Below, in pieces: positions 22,817 through 31,937 of a stretch of 64,000 nucleotides of DNA. The position numbers were made by a program, and so were the translations under genes. The stretch is from Pseudomonas lalkuanensis (GTDB lineage Bacteria > Pseudomonadota > Gammaproteobacteria > Pseudomonadales > Pseudomonadaceae). Every line of letters starts with the position of its first letter. Within the stretch, counting starts at the first letter, position 1. Location: the NCBI RefSeq assembly GCF_008807375.1, contig NZ_CP043311.1, positions 3,700,001 through 3,764,000 on the forward strand, given 5' to 3'. The notes beneath the pieces were generated by a model. It saw only the letters and a list, made by a program, of their open reading frames with translations, was not told the origin of the DNA and did not search any database.

Positions 22817-24625
22817 ATGCCCCACACCTTCGACCTGCGCCTCGCCACTCTGCGCACTGCGTACCGCGAAGGCCGCACCACGCCGCGCCAGCTGATCGCC
22901 GAGCTGCGCGCCAAGGCCGCCGCGCTGAACCCGGACTACCACCTGTTCATCCACCTGCTGACGCTGGACGAGCTGGAACCCTACCTCGCCGCGCTGGACG
23001 ACAAGTCCCCGGATAGCCTGCCACTCTTCGGCATCCCCTTCGCCATCAAGGACAACATCGACCTTGCCGGCATCCCCACCACCGCCGCCTGCCCGGCGTT
23101 CGCCTACGCGCCGGAGAATTCCGCGACGCTGGTGCAGCAACTGGTCGACCTGGGCGCCATCCCACTGGGCAAGACCAACCTCGACCAGTTCGCCACCGGC
23201 CTCAACGGCACCCGTTCGCCCTACGGCGAATGCCGGAACAGTGTGCTGCCGGACTATCCGTCGGGCGGCTCGAGCGCCGGTTCCTCGCTGGCCGTGGCGC
23301 TGGGCGTGGCGAGCTTCGCCCTGGGCACCGACACCGCCGGCTCCGGCCGTGTGCCGGCGGCGCTCAACGGTTTGCTGGGGCTCAAGCCGAGCAAGGGACT
23401 GCTGTCCAACCACGGCTTGCTGCCGGCCTGCCGCACGCTGGACTGCATCACCTACTTCACGGCCAGCGCCGCCGAGGCCAGCGAACTGTTCGCCCTCACT
23501 GCTCGGCTCGATCCGCAGGATGGCTATAGCCGCGCCAACCCGGCCTGGAATGACGCCAGCGCCTTCGGTGCACCCGGGCCGTTCCGCTTCGGCGTGCCGC
23601 GCGCCGATCAGCTGGAATTCTTCGGCTGCCACGAAGGCCCGGAGCTGTTCGGCAAGGCCCTGGAGCAACTCAAGGCGCTGGGCGGCGAGGCGCGGGAAAT
23701 CGACTTCGCGCCCTTCCTCGAAGCTGCGCGCCTGCTCTACGAAGGTCCGTGGGTCGCCGAGCGCTACAGCGTGGCCGGCGACCTGATCGAGCGTGACCCG
23801 CAGGCGGTGCTGCCAGTGATCCGCGACGTGCTGGCGAATGCACCCGGTGCATCCGCCGTGCAGGCGTTCCGCGCGCAATACCGGTTGCAGGAGCTCAAGG
23901 CGCAGTGCGACGCGATCCTCGCCGATCTGGACTGCGTGCTGACGCCCACCATCGGCCGTCCGGTGACGCTGGACGAACTGCACGCCGAACCGGTGAAGCG
24001 CAATGCCGAGCTGGGCTACTACACCAACTTCATGAACCTGCTGGACTACGCCGCCGTCGCCGTGCCCAGCGCCCTCATGGACAACGGACTGCCCTGGGGC
24101 GTGACGCTGTTCGGCCGCACCTTCACCGACCAGTACCTGCTCAGCGTGGCCGACGCCCTGCAGCGCCAGCACGACCTTCCGCTGGCCGGCGGCAATCCGG
24201 TCTGGCCGGCCACTTCCGCCAACGCCGCGCGCAACGACCGCGCGCGCCTGGTCGTCTGCGGCGCGCACCTGGACGGCCTGGCGCTGAATTGGCAACTGCG
24301 CCAGCGCGGGGCCCGCCTGCTGCGCGCCACCCGCAGCGCACCGAGCTACAAACTCTACGCCCTGGCCGGCGGGCCGCCGCTTCGCCCCGGCATGCTGCGC
24401 GTGGCCGAAGGCGGCGTGGCCATCGAGGTGGAAGTCTGGGAACTGCCCAGCGCCGAACTGGGTTCCTTCCTCACCGGCATCCCGGCGCCGCTGGGGCTGG
24501 GCAAGGTCCAGCTGGAGGACGGCAGTTGGGAGACCGGCTTCATCTGCGATGCATGGGGACTGGATGGTGCCGAGGACATCAGCCACTTCGGTGGCTGGCG
24601 GGCGTGGTTAACAAGCCGCGGGTAA
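22817..24625 (+). CDS. atzF: Allophanate hydrolase
   Basis: A 602-residue amidase-signature enzyme. The amidase core (about 60-430) has the catalytic Ser-Ser-Lys triad visible as FAIKDNID (Lys), GGSSAGSS (Ser) and DTAGSGRVPAA (nucleophile Ser). The C-terminal domain (about 475-602, LVVCGAHLDGLALNWQLRQRG ... FLTGIPAPLGLGKVQLEDGSW) is the allophanate-hydrolase-specific extension that helps decarboxylation. It hydrolyses allophanate to CO2 and ammonia, ending the guanidine route. AGGAAT precedes the ATG. It is separated from the carboxylase by two repeats but is in the same direction. Confidence 0.93.
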   Translation: MPHTFDLRLATLRTAYREGRTTPRQLIAELRAKAAALNPDYHLFIHLLTLDELEPYLAALDDKSPDSLPLFGIPFAIKDNIDLAGIPTTAACPAFAYAPENSATLVQQLVDLGAIPLGKTNLDQFATGLNGTRSPYGECRNSVLPDYPSGGSSAGSSLAVALGVASFALGTDTAGSGRVPAALNGLLGLKPSKGLLSNHGLLPACRTLDCITYFTASAAEASELFALTARLDPQDGYSRANPAWNDASAFGAPGPFRFGVPRADQLEFFGCHEGPELFGKALEQLKALGGEAREIDFAPFLEAARLLYEGPWVAERYSVAGDLIERDPQAVLPVIRDVLANAPGASAVQAFRAQYRLQELKAQCDAILADLDCVLTPTIGRPVTLDELHAEPVKRNAELGYYTNFMNLLDYAAVAVPSALMDNGLPWGVTLFGRTFTDQYLLSVADALQRQHDLPLAGGNPVWPATSANAARNDRARLVVCGAHLDGLALNWQLRQRGARLLRATRSAPSYKLYALAGGPPLRPGMLRVAEGGVAIEVEVWELPSAELGSFLTGIPAPLGLGKVQLEDGSWETGFICDAWGLDGAEDISHFGGWRAWLTSRG

Positions 24626-25136
24626 CTCCACGACCGCTCTCGATGTGTCGAAGTCGTCGCCCACGAGTCATTGCCGGGACTGGTTGCTCGCTCGAATGTC
24701 GCGCCGTCACTGGCTAAACCGGGGCCAACTGACAGCGCATCAGCTGGCATGCAACAGAAGTGATGCCCCTCGGCAAGGCTGCCCAGATCGTTGCCAGCGA
24801 AGCCTGGGCGCTCGATCCGGGTGGACTTGCCGGGGGACGCCTTGCGCCGTTCCCCGGTGGGCCGCTGCCCGCTCTCAACCCGGCGAGGTGTCGATTTCCT
24901 GCCCTTCGAGCGGGGTGTATACGCGCCTGACTCACCAATCAGGTGGAGGCTGTTTTCCGGGGCGGAGATTTCCGTGACGCCCTGCGATGGGTACAGCGGG
25001 CCATCAACGTTGAAGTCCCGCCACCACGATGACGCACCGGGCCAAGCGTGCCCTAGTGGGTAGTGCGCAAGCTGCTGCCAGCACATGCGCCCTCTCTCAT
25101 CAACACGCTTGTTGAGAGAAATTGGCAACACAAAAC
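24626..25136. other. Intergenic region without a recognisable gene
   Basis: About 500 bp between allophanate hydrolase and the light-response cluster promoter. A minus-strand open frame covers most of it and runs into the hydrolase gene, but its composition (many Pro/Arg/Ser, no family motif, no ribosome binding site) looks non-coding. I find no transposase, tRNA or hairpin to explain it. Confidence 0.35.
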
Positions 25137-25213
25137 TTCTACAAGCCCCGTTGACTTGTACAAATTTCGCGTTAGGCTCCTGAAAAAGTTGTACAAGAAT
25201 TCACTTTGTACAA
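25137..25213. promoter_or_regulatory. TTGTACAA operator array and promoter, LitR/CarH-like
   Basis: Three exact TTGTACAA boxes (25156, 25189, 25206) and one TTCTACAA (25137) precede the first gene. The first exact box overlaps a TTGACT -35 (25151-25156) that has TAGGCT about 16 bases downstream as a possible -10, so binding would block polymerase. The 25189/25206 pair has an 11-base gap between TGTACA cores, exactly the gap at 33345-33369 in front of the opposing operon. The pattern resembles the direct repeat reported for Pseudomonas LitR-type light regulators. No such regulator gene is in the window. Confidence 0.65.
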
Positions 25214-25231
25214 GTATTCGGGGCGCCAAGA

Positions 25232-25654
25232 ATGCCTGACTTCTTGCAATGCTTCGCGCAATCGTTCTCCACGTTGGATGCTAGCAGCCTGGGCGCTCTC
25301 GACGAGTTGTACGCTCCGGATGTGCAGTTCCGTGATCCGCTGCACAGCCTGAATGGTCTTCCCGCGCTGCGACGCTACTTCGGGCAGATGTACGCCAGCG
25401 TCGAGGACCTGCATTACGAATTCCACGGATTCGACGAAGTCGGCCCCGGTCGAGGCTACCTTCGCTGGACCCTGCGCTTTCGTCACCCACGCTTGGGCGG
25501 AGGTGAAGTCATCCGGCTGGAAGGCTGCAGCTACCTGCTATGGCAGGAGCGGGTTTACCTGCACCAGGACTACTTCGACGCCGGGGCACTGCTCTATGAA
25601 CATTTGCCATTGCTGGGGCGGCTGATTGCCTGGCTCAAGCGGAGGCTCGCATGA
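25232..25654 (+). CDS. NTF2-like (SnoaL-type) protein of the light-response operon
   Basis: A 140-residue cone-shaped NTF2-like protein: LDELYAPDVQFRDPLHSLNGLPALRRYFGQMY, EFHGFDEV, GYLRWTLRFRHPRLGGGEVIRLEGCSYL and VYLHQDYFDAGALLYEHLP are typical. It has no identified enzyme activity. Homologues usually open a six-gene operon with an SDR, FAD amine oxidase, DUF1365, Cfa-like methyltransferase and DUF2878, as here. Its stop overlaps the SDR start (ATGA). It lies 18 bp downstream of the last TTGTACAA box. Confidence 0.85.
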   Translation: MPDFLQCFAQSFSTLDASSLGALDELYAPDVQFRDPLHSLNGLPALRRYFGQMYASVEDLHYEFHGFDEVGPGRGYLRWTLRFRHPRLGGGEVIRLEGCSYLLWQERVYLHQDYFDAGALLYEHLPLLGRLIAWLKRRLA

Positions 25655-26406
25655 GTCGCGTCTGGCTGACGGGCGGCAGCAGCGGCATCGGCGCGGCCCT
25701 GGCGGAAATCCTGCTGGAAGAAGGCCACCGACTGGCCTTGAGTGCCCGCCAGATCATGCCCCTGCAGGCGCTGGCGACGCGCTTTCCCAACCAGGTCCTG
25801 CTCGTCACTGGCGATATCAACGAGCGGCAGCAGGTGATGGAGATAGGCCGGCGCATCAAGGACTCCTGGGGCGGCCTCGACATGGTGATCCTCAATGCCG
25901 GCACCTGCGAGTATCTGGAGCCTGGGCACTTCGACGCTGAACAGGTGGAGCGCGTGGTTCGCACCAACCTGTTCGGCACCAGCCACTGCGTGCAGGAGGC
26001 GTTGCCTCTGCTTCGTTGCGGCGAGCGCCCGCACCTCGTAGTCGTTTGCAGCGCGGTAACCTGGTTGGCGCTACCGCGCGCCGGTGCCTATGGCGCATCC
26101 AAGGCGGCGCTGCGCTACCTGGTCGAGTCCCTGCGCATCGACCTTGCCGCAGAAGGTATCGACGTGACCCTGGTCAGCCCCGGCTTCGTCGACACCCCGC
26201 TCACCCGACGCAACGACTTTCCCATGCCCATGTGCTGGTCAGCGCAGCGTGCAGCCAGACGCATCGCCGATCGCCTGCGCAAACGGCCCCTCGAGATCAC
26301 CTTTCCCCTCCCCTTCATTCTTGCCATCCGGCTGCTCGGTGGCCTTCCGGCGCGCTGGCGCCTGGCCCTGGGGCGACGTCTGGCACGACCACCACGAATG
26401 GACTGA
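25651..26406 (+). CDS. Short-chain dehydrogenase/reductase
   Basis: A 251-residue SDR with TGGSSGIGAALAE, LNAG (NAGTCEYLEPGHFD) and the Ser-Tyr-Lys triad (VCSAVTWLALPRAGAYGASKAAL). The C-terminal stretch is hydrophobic (PFILAIRLLGGLP), suggesting membrane association. Substrate is unknown; in this cluster it presumably acts on a lipid-linked intermediate produced by the FAD oxidase or methyltransferase. Overlaps of 4 bp with the preceding gene and a 3-bp gap to the next argue for tight co-translation. Confidence 0.85.
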   Translation: MSRVWLTGGSSGIGAALAEILLEEGHRLALSARQIMPLQALATRFPNQVLLVTGDINERQQVMEIGRRIKDSWGGLDMVILNAGTCEYLEPGHFDAEQVERVVRTNLFGTSHCVQEALPLLRCGERPHLVVVCSAVTWLALPRAGAYGASKAALRYLVESLRIDLAAEGIDVTLVSPGFVDTPLTRRNDFPMPMCWSAQRAARRIADRLRKRPLEITFPLPFILAIRLLGGLPARWRLALGRRLARPPRMD

Positions 26407-26409
26407 AAC

Positions 26410-27657
26410 GTGCGCATCGCAATCATCGGCAGCGGTATATCTGGACTTACCTGTGCGCACTTGCTGGCGCGCCGCAATCACGTGACGGTGTTCGAGGCCA
26501 GCGACTGGATCGGCGGCCACACCCACACGGTCGATGTCCAATGCCAGGGCCGCAGCTACGCGGTGGACACCGGATTCATCGTGTTCAACGACTGGACATA
26601 CCCGAACTTCATTCGTCTGTTGGAGCAGCTGGGGGTGGCCTCTCGGCCTACCGAGATGAGTTTTTCGGTGCATGACCCTGCCGGTGGCATCGAGTACAAC
26701 GGACGCGATCTGTCCAGCCTCTTCGTGCAACGCCGCAATCTGATTTCACCGGGTTTCTGGGGGATGCTGTACGACATCCTGCGCTTCAACCACCAGGCTC
26801 CTGGCTGTTTCCACGAAAGGCGCATCGCCCCAGAGACCCCGCTTGGCGAGTACCTGCGCATGCGTGGCTACGGGCGGCGTTTCATCGAGCACTACATCAT
26901 TCCGATGGGCTCGGCCATCTGGTCGATGTCACGGACGCAGATGCTGGATTTCCCGCTGCAGTTCTTTGTGCGCTTCTTCCATAACCACGGTTTGCTTTCC
27001 ATTGGCGACCGCCCGCAATGGAGGGTGATCGAAGGCGGATCACGCAGCTATATCGAGCCGCTGTGTGCCGGTTTTCGCGCGGGCCTGCGAGTGGGTTGTC
27101 CGGTGCAGCGAGTCTGCCGGGACGCCGACGGTGTGCGGGTGCTCAGTGCCACGGGATGGGAGCGCTTCGACAAGGTGGTGTTCGCCTGCCACAGCGATCA
27201 GACCCTGTCGCTACTGGAGACCCCGAGCCAGCCTGAGCGCAAGGTACTTGGTGCCCTGACGTACGCCAGCAACGAGGTGCTCCTGCACACCGACGAGCGT
27301 CTGCTGCCTCGGCGGCGCAAAGCCTGGGCCAGCTGGAACTATCGACTTGGTGGCCCACCTGACTCGCCGGCGACGCTGACCTACAACATGAATATCCTGC
27401 AAGGCCTGGACGCTCCGGTGACCTACTGTGTGAGCCTCAACCAGGGCGCTGCGGTCGACCCGTCACGGGTGCTGGCTCGTTTCGAGTATGCGCACCCCCA
27501 GTACACCCAGGCCGCGATCGCCGCTCAAGCCTGCCAGCAAAGCCTGCAAGGTCACCAGCACAGCTATTTCTGCGGCGCTTACTGGGGCAATGGCTTCCAC
27601 GAGGATGGCGTGGTCAGCGCGCTGAAGGTCGCCGCTCATTTCGGTGAAAAGCTGTGA
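26410..27657 (+). CDS. FAD-dependent amine oxidase-like protein (COG2907)
   Basis: A 415-residue flavoprotein beginning with the GXGXXG fold (RIAIIGSGISGLTCAHLLARR) at a GTG start. It continues with WIGGHTHTVDVQ and ends with FCGAYWGNGFHEDGVVSALKVA, the FAD-contacting C-terminus of the NAD(P)-binding amine oxidase family. The COG2907/DUF1365/Cfa-like trio is a recurrent set in light- or singlet-oxygen-induced regulons of proteobacteria; in that setting it acts on membrane fatty acids. Substrate unknown. It overlaps the next gene by 4 bp (GTGA). Confidence 0.88.
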   Translation: MRIAIIGSGISGLTCAHLLARRNHVTVFEASDWIGGHTHTVDVQCQGRSYAVDTGFIVFNDWTYPNFIRLLEQLGVASRPTEMSFSVHDPAGGIEYNGRDLSSLFVQRRNLISPGFWGMLYDILRFNHQAPGCFHERRIAPETPLGEYLRMRGYGRRFIEHYIIPMGSAIWSMSRTQMLDFPLQFFVRFFHNHGLLSIGDRPQWRVIEGGSRSYIEPLCAGFRAGLRVGCPVQRVCRDADGVRVLSATGWERFDKVVFACHSDQTLSLLETPSQPERKVLGALTYASNEVLLHTDERLLPRRRKAWASWNYRLGGPPDSPATLTYNMNILQGLDAPVTYCVSLNQGAAVDPSRVLARFEYAHPQYTQAAIAAQACQQSLQGHQHSYFCGAYWGNGFHEDGVVSALKVAAHFGEKL

Positions 27658-28466
27658 ACAGCGGCCTCTACCGTGGTTGGATCAGCCATCGGCGCTTTGC
27701 GCCCTTCCCGCACAGTTTCCGATACCCCATTGGCATGCTTTACCTGGACCTTGCGGAGCAAGAGCGGGTATTGAGCATATCTCGCCTTCTGCGCCCGCAG
27801 CGCCTGGCGCCGCTATGCTGGCGCGAGCGCGACTACCTGCCGGCCTGGACTCGCACTGGCGTTCCCCTGTCCGAGGCCGTGCGGGCATTGCTGCGCGACG
27901 CCCTGGGCGATGCTCCCCGGGGCCCCATCCATTTACTGACGCAGCCACGTAACTGGGGCCTGTCGTTCAATCCGGTGAGTTTCTACTTCTGCCACGACGA
28001 TATCGGCCGCCTGGCGGCGATCGTCTGCGAGGTAAGCAATACGCCCTGGCGCGAACGCCACCATTACGTGCTGCCCGTTCACCCCGGAGAGCCTCAGGCG
28101 CTCGGGGTGGCGAAGGCCTTCCACGTCTCGCCCTTCCTGCCGCGAGACATGGATTACCGCATGCGTTTCCGGGTCACGGGGCCGGACCTTCGCGTGCACA
28201 TGGAGAACTGGCGCGATGGCGAAAAACTGTTCGAGGCCTGCCTCAGCTTGCAGCGCCAGGCACTCGACGCCGCAGGTCTGCGCCGCTACGTGCTGGCGTT
28301 CCCGTGGATGTCGCTGCGTACCCTGACCGCCATCTACTGGCAGGCCCTGCTGCTGCTGCTCAAAGGCACTCCCTTGCACGCTCATCAGTCCAGCGAGCGC
28401 CACCTGAGCGTCGGCCAACCCGCTACCGAGGATTCAACGCATGTCCGATCCGACTCTGAGCGCTAG
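27654..28466 (+). CDS. DUF1365 family protein (COG3496)
   Basis: A 270-residue DUF1365 protein with the family blocks HRRFAPFPHSFRYPIGMLYLDL, LLTQPRNWGLSFNPVSFYFCHD, VCEVSNTPWRERHHYVLP and KAFHVSPFLPRDMDYRMRF. Function is not established, but it nearly always lies between the FAD oxidase and the Cfa-like methyltransferase. The GTG start at 27654 overlaps the oxidase stop; the 3' end overlaps the methyltransferase by 26 bp. Confidence 0.88.
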   Translation: MNSGLYRGWISHRRFAPFPHSFRYPIGMLYLDLAEQERVLSISRLLRPQRLAPLCWRERDYLPAWTRTGVPLSEAVRALLRDALGDAPRGPIHLLTQPRNWGLSFNPVSFYFCHDDIGRLAAIVCEVSNTPWRERHHYVLPVHPGEPQALGVAKAFHVSPFLPRDMDYRMRFRVTGPDLRVHMENWRDGEKLFEACLSLQRQALDAAGLRRYVLAFPWMSLRTLTAIYWQALLLLLKGTPLHAHQSSERHLSVGQPATEDSTHVRSDSER

Positions 28467-29703
28467 CAAAGCCGGCAACCTGGTCCCGTTCGCAGGCGGC
28501 CTTTTCAGGCAGGTCGTGCTCGCCCAGTTGCGTCGTCTGTGCCATGGTCACCTGCGGATACAGCTTCGCGGTGAACAACTGGGCTTCGGCGATCCAGCCA
28601 GCTCGCTGCAAGCCCAGGTCGAGATCCTGGATGAGGCGGCCTGGGGCCTGGTTGCCAGCAATGGCTCGATCGGCGCCGGCGAGGCTTACATCCTGGGTTA
28701 CTGGCGCAGCCCCGACCTGGCAGCAGTAACCCGCCTGTTCGTCGCCAACCTTGCGGTGCTGGACGCCATGGAAGGCGGCCTGGTGCGACTGGGGCGTCCG
28801 ATGCTGCGCCTGATGCACTGGCTCAATCGCAACAGCCGAAGAGGTGCACGCCGCAACATCATGGCGCACTACGATCTGGGCAACTCCCTGTTCGAACGCT
28901 TGCTCGATCCCACCATGATGTACTCCGCGGCCATGTTCGAAAGCCATGAGCAGAGCCTGGAAGAGGCTCAGTTGAACAAGCTCGCACGCATCTGCCGCAA
29001 GCTCGACCTGCGCCCGGGCGACCACTTGCTGGAGATCGGGACCGGCTGGGGCAGCCTGGCACTTTATGCGGCCAGCCATCATGGTTGCCAGGTGACCACC
29101 ACCACCCTGTCGCAAGAGCAGTACGAGCACACCGTTCGGCGTGTCGAAGCTCAGGGCATGCAGCAGCGCATACGTGTGTTGCGCAAGGACTACCGGGATC
29201 TCGAAGGGCGCTATGACAAGCTGGTGTCCATCGAGATGATCGAAGCGGTCGGCCATCGCTACCTCCCAGAGTATTTCCGTCGTTGTGCCGGGCTGCTCAA
29301 GGAAGACGGGCTGATGCTGCTGCAAGCCATCACCATCCGTGACCAGCGCTACGAGCTGGCCCGCCGTTCGGTCGACTTCATCCAGCGCTACATCTTCCCT
29401 GGCGGCGCCCTGCCCTCGCTGACCAGTCTGCTGCAGACGGCCAGCGCCGAGACACAGCTCAACCTGTTGCACATGGAAGACTTCGGCGCGCACTACGCAC
29501 GTACCCTGAGACTCTGGCATGACAACCTGCGGCAATCGCGCCAGGCACTGCTGGAGCTCGGCTACGACGAGGCCTTCCAGCGCCTCTGGGAGTTCTACCT
29601 CTGCTACTGCGAAGGCGGCTTCGAAGAGCGCGCCATTGGCGTTGCCCAATTGCTCTGGGCTGGCCCGGCCTATCGAGGCGTCCCCCTGGCGGAGCGGCTG
29701 TAG
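28441..29703 (+). CDS. Cfa-like fatty-acid methyltransferase, possibly UfaM type
   Basis: A 420-residue SAM-dependent enzyme of the cyclopropane-fatty-acid synthase family: MAHYDLGNSLFERLLDPTMMYS, SAM motif LLEIGTGWGSLALYAA, VSIEMIEAVGHRYLPEYF and FIQRYIFPGGALPSL. It differs from E. coli Cfa at the active-site YSCAYW motif: here the motif reads YSAAMF, so the Cys that contributes to the bicarbonate site is Ala. That, plus the DUF1365/FAD-oxidase context, favours a methyltransferase of unsaturated or furan fatty acids (UfaM-like) over a cyclopropane synthase; this is inference. Confidence 0.85.
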   Translation: MSDPTLSASKAGNLVPFAGGLFRQVVLAQLRRLCHGHLRIQLRGEQLGFGDPASSLQAQVEILDEAAWGLVASNGSIGAGEAYILGYWRSPDLAAVTRLFVANLAVLDAMEGGLVRLGRPMLRLMHWLNRNSRRGARRNIMAHYDLGNSLFERLLDPTMMYSAAMFESHEQSLEEAQLNKLARICRKLDLRPGDHLLEIGTGWGSLALYAASHHGCQVTTTTLSQEQYEHTVRRVEAQGMQQRIRVLRKDYRDLEGRYDKLVSIEMIEAVGHRYLPEYFRRCAGLLKEDGLMLLQAITIRDQRYELARRSVDFIQRYIFPGGALPSLTSLLQTASAETQLNLLHMEDFGAHYARTLRLWHDNLRQSRQALLELGYDEAFQRLWEFYLCYCEGGFEERAIGVAQLLWAGPAYRGVPLAERL

Positions 29704-29711
29704 GCCAGGCC

Positions 29712-30200
29712 ATGGGGCGGGCCTGGCTGCTAGGCAACGCGCTGTGGCTGCAACTGGGCTGGTGGGGTTGCGTGCTCGGCTCCCAGTCAACCTGGTTGCT
29801 GCTCGCGGTCGCCACCGGGCTGATCGCGCATCTGGCCCTCTGCCCCCTCCCCCGGGCGGAGACCGGTGCATTGTGGCGGGTGGCGGTGGTTGGCTGTGCC
29901 ATGGACAGCGCGCTTGGCGCGTCCGGTGTATTCGACTTCGGCCAGGCCCCCCTCCCGATCTGGCTTGTACTGCTCTGGCTGGTATTTGCCTGCGGCCTGC
30001 GCCACAGCCTCGCCTGGGCGGCGCGGCCAGCCTGGCGGGCCATGCTGCTCGGGGGGATCGGCGGTCCACTGGCCTACTGCGCAGGCGCGCCATTGGCCGA
30101 GGTGTCGCTGCCGATGGGCGTCGCTGGCACGGCCCTGGTGCTGGCACCGCTATGGGCGCTCTGGATGCCCCTGGCCTTTCGCCTGGCGGGTACGCGCTGA
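29712..30200 (+). CDS. DUF2878 membrane protein
   Basis: A 162-residue protein with about five hydrophobic segments and the DUF2878 pattern ([49 protein letters not shown]). It is the last gene of the rightward operon. Its 3' end overlaps by 51 bp a small gene on the opposite strand (DUF2256 at 30150-30320), so the two light-response operons converge tail to tail. Function unknown; always found with the preceding five families. Confidence 0.84.
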   Translation: MGRAWLLGNALWLQLGWWGCVLGSQSTWLLLAVATGLIAHLALCPLPRAETGALWRVAVVGCAMDSALGASGVFDFGQAPLPIWLVLLWLVFACGLRHSLAWAARPAWRAMLLGGIGGPLAYCAGAPLAEVSLPMGVAGTALVLAPLWALWMPLAFRLAGTR

Positions 30201-30320
30201 ACGACGGCAGCGCTCCGAGCAGTAGCGAACGTCACCCCAGCAGCGCTTCCAGCGTCGCCGCCAGAGGAATGGCCGCCCGCAGACCGGACACAGTTTGCTC
30301 GGCAGCTCAGTTCTCCTCAC
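30150..30320 (-). CDS. DUF2256 small Cys-rich protein
   Basis: A 56-residue gene coding for [20 protein letters not shown] and continuing [28 protein letters not shown], the W-R-R-R-W run and YCSERC are the DUF2256 signature, two CxxC-like pairs that probably bind zinc. The GTG start overlaps the photolyase stop (GTGA), so the two are translationally coupled; GGAG-like sequence is absent, as expected for re-initiation. DUF2256 proteins are regular companions of bacterial photolyase/cryptochrome genes. The 3' end overlaps the convergent DUF2878 gene. Confidence 0.8.
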   Translation of the reverse strand: MRRTELPSKLCPVCGRPFLWRRRWKRCWGDVRYCSERCRRSARTRQAKGQGHPERP

Positions 30321-31924
30321 AGGGCGTCTCCCGCATCCAGCCGCGCCAACAGCTCCTCTCCGCGCAACCAGAGAGCCTGGCGGTGCGCCTCATCCATGTT
30401 CCGCAGGTTGCGGTAGACCAGGGCCATACGCGGGTTCTCCCCCAAGCGTTCGCAGTGGCGCATGAGGAAGTGCCAGTACAGCGCATTGAACGGGCAGGCC
30501 AGCGGCCCCGTGGCCTCCCCTACCCGGTAGCGGCATTGCGCGCAGTAGTTGGACATGCGCTGGATGTAGCGACCGCTGGCGCAATAGGGTTTGGAGCCCA
30601 GGTAGCCTCCATCGGCATGCATGACCATGCCCAGGGTGTTCGGCAGCTCTACCCAGTCGAAGGCATCCAGGTAGACCGCCAGGTACCACTCGCAGATGGC
30701 CTTGGGGGCGATGCCGGCGAGCAGCGCGAAGTTGCCGGTCACCATGAGCCGCTGTATGTGATGGGCGTAACCCAGCTCGAGGGTCTGGCCGATCGCCTGG
30801 GCCATGCAGCGCATATCCGTGGCGCCCGTCCAGTAGAACTCCGGCAATCGGCGTTGATTGCCGAATGCGTTGAGTTCGGCATATTCCGGCATTCGCAGCC
30901 AGTAGATGCCACGCACGTACTCGCGCCAGCCGATCAGTTGGCGGATGAACCCCTCCGCGGCATTCAGCGGCACCTGCTTTCGGCGATAGGCTGCCTCCAC
31001 ATCCGCACACAGTTGGCGCACATCGAGCAAGCCGATGTTCAGCGCAGCGCTGATCCTCGCATGGAAAAGAAAAGGCTCTCCACTGGCCATGGCGTCCTGG
31101 TAATCGCCAAAGGCAGCCAGGGAGAAGTCGAGGAAGTGTTGCCACAGGAGCTGCGCATCAGCATGGGTCACCGGGTAGTCGAAGGTTTCCAGGCGACCAT
31201 AGTGGTCGCTGAATCTGCTCCGCACCAGCGCCAGCACCTCCCGGGTAATGGCATCGGATTCGAAACGCGGCGGGAATGGGCCACGCAGGCCACGCGGCAG
31301 CGTCTTGCGATTGTCCGCATCAAGATTCCAGGTCCCTCCCAGCGGGCTGCCGTCCGCTTCCAGCAGGAGTCCGGTACGCTTGCGCATCCCGCGGTAGAAG
31401 TGCTCCATCCGCAAATGTTCACGGTCCCCCGCCCAGCGCGCGAACGCCTCCCGTGAGCACAGGAAGCGGCGGTCGGGGTGCCAGGTCAGCGACACGCCGC
31501 AATCCTTGAGCGCCTGTTCCAGGCGCCACTCACCGCATTCGGTGATGTGCGCCTCCCTGGCCTCCAGAATCGCCATCCAGCGATGCAGTTCGCCGGGCAG
31601 GCTGCCGCTATTGCCGGCGTCGTCCAGGCGTACGTAGATCACCCGCCAGCCACGCTGGCGCAGCGCGTCGGCGAAGTGCCGCATGGCGCTGAAGATCAAC
31701 GCGATCTTCTGCGGATGGTGAGAAACATAACGCGCCTCGGCTTCTACCTCGGCCATCAGCACTGCGTCCTGCCGAGGATCCAGGGTGTCGAACAGGCTCA
31801 GGTCGAATGACAGCTGGTCACCCAGCACGAGGCCGATCCGGCGAGCAGGCCGGGCCCCGCCTCCTGCTGCGGGGTCAGGCTGCAACCGGTGGCCGGCGGC
31901 ACCCTCCAGCGCTTTCAGATTCAT
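30317..31924 (-). CDS. FeS-containing cryptochrome/photolyase (FeS-BCP, PhrB type)
   Basis: A 535-residue protein of the cryptochrome/photolyase-related family: [21 protein letters not shown] at the N-terminus (antenna domain) and [19 protein letters not shown] with [12 protein letters not shown] in the FAD domain. Four Cys positioned as Fe-S ligands are visible: [16 protein letters not shown] (two) and LACPFN. FeS-BCP members are (6-4) photolyases or blue-light receptors. The ATG at 31924 is preceded by GGTGGAG; a longer in-frame start lies in the upstream SDR. It is coupled to DUF2256 and follows an SDR by 13 bp. Confidence 0.9.
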   Translation of the reverse strand: MNLKALEGAAGHRLQPDPAAGGGARPARRIGLVLGDQLSFDLSLFDTLDPRQDAVLMAEVEAEARYVSHHPQKIALIFSAMRHFADALRQRGWRVIYVRLDDAGNSGSLPGELHRWMAILEAREAHITECGEWRLEQALKDCGVSLTWHPDRRFLCSREAFARWAGDREHLRMEHFYRGMRKRTGLLLEADGSPLGGTWNLDADNRKTLPRGLRGPFPPRFESDAITREVLALVRSRFSDHYGRLETFDYPVTHADAQLLWQHFLDFSLAAFGDYQDAMASGEPFLFHARISAALNIGLLDVRQLCADVEAAYRRKQVPLNAAEGFIRQLIGWREYVRGIYWLRMPEYAELNAFGNQRRLPEFYWTGATDMRCMAQAIGQTLELGYAHHIQRLMVTGNFALLAGIAPKAICEWYLAVYLDAFDWVELPNTLGMVMHADGGYLGSKPYCASGRYIQRMSNYCAQCRYRVGEATGPLACPFNALYWHFLMRHCERLGENPRMALVYRNLRNMDEAHRQALWLRGEELLARLDAGDAL

Positions 31925-31937
31925 GCGTGCTCCACCG

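Noticed and set aside
24355..25131. Minus-strand frame over the end of allophanate hydrolase and the spacer
   Set aside because: No ribosome binding site, no known motif, and overlap with a confident gene.
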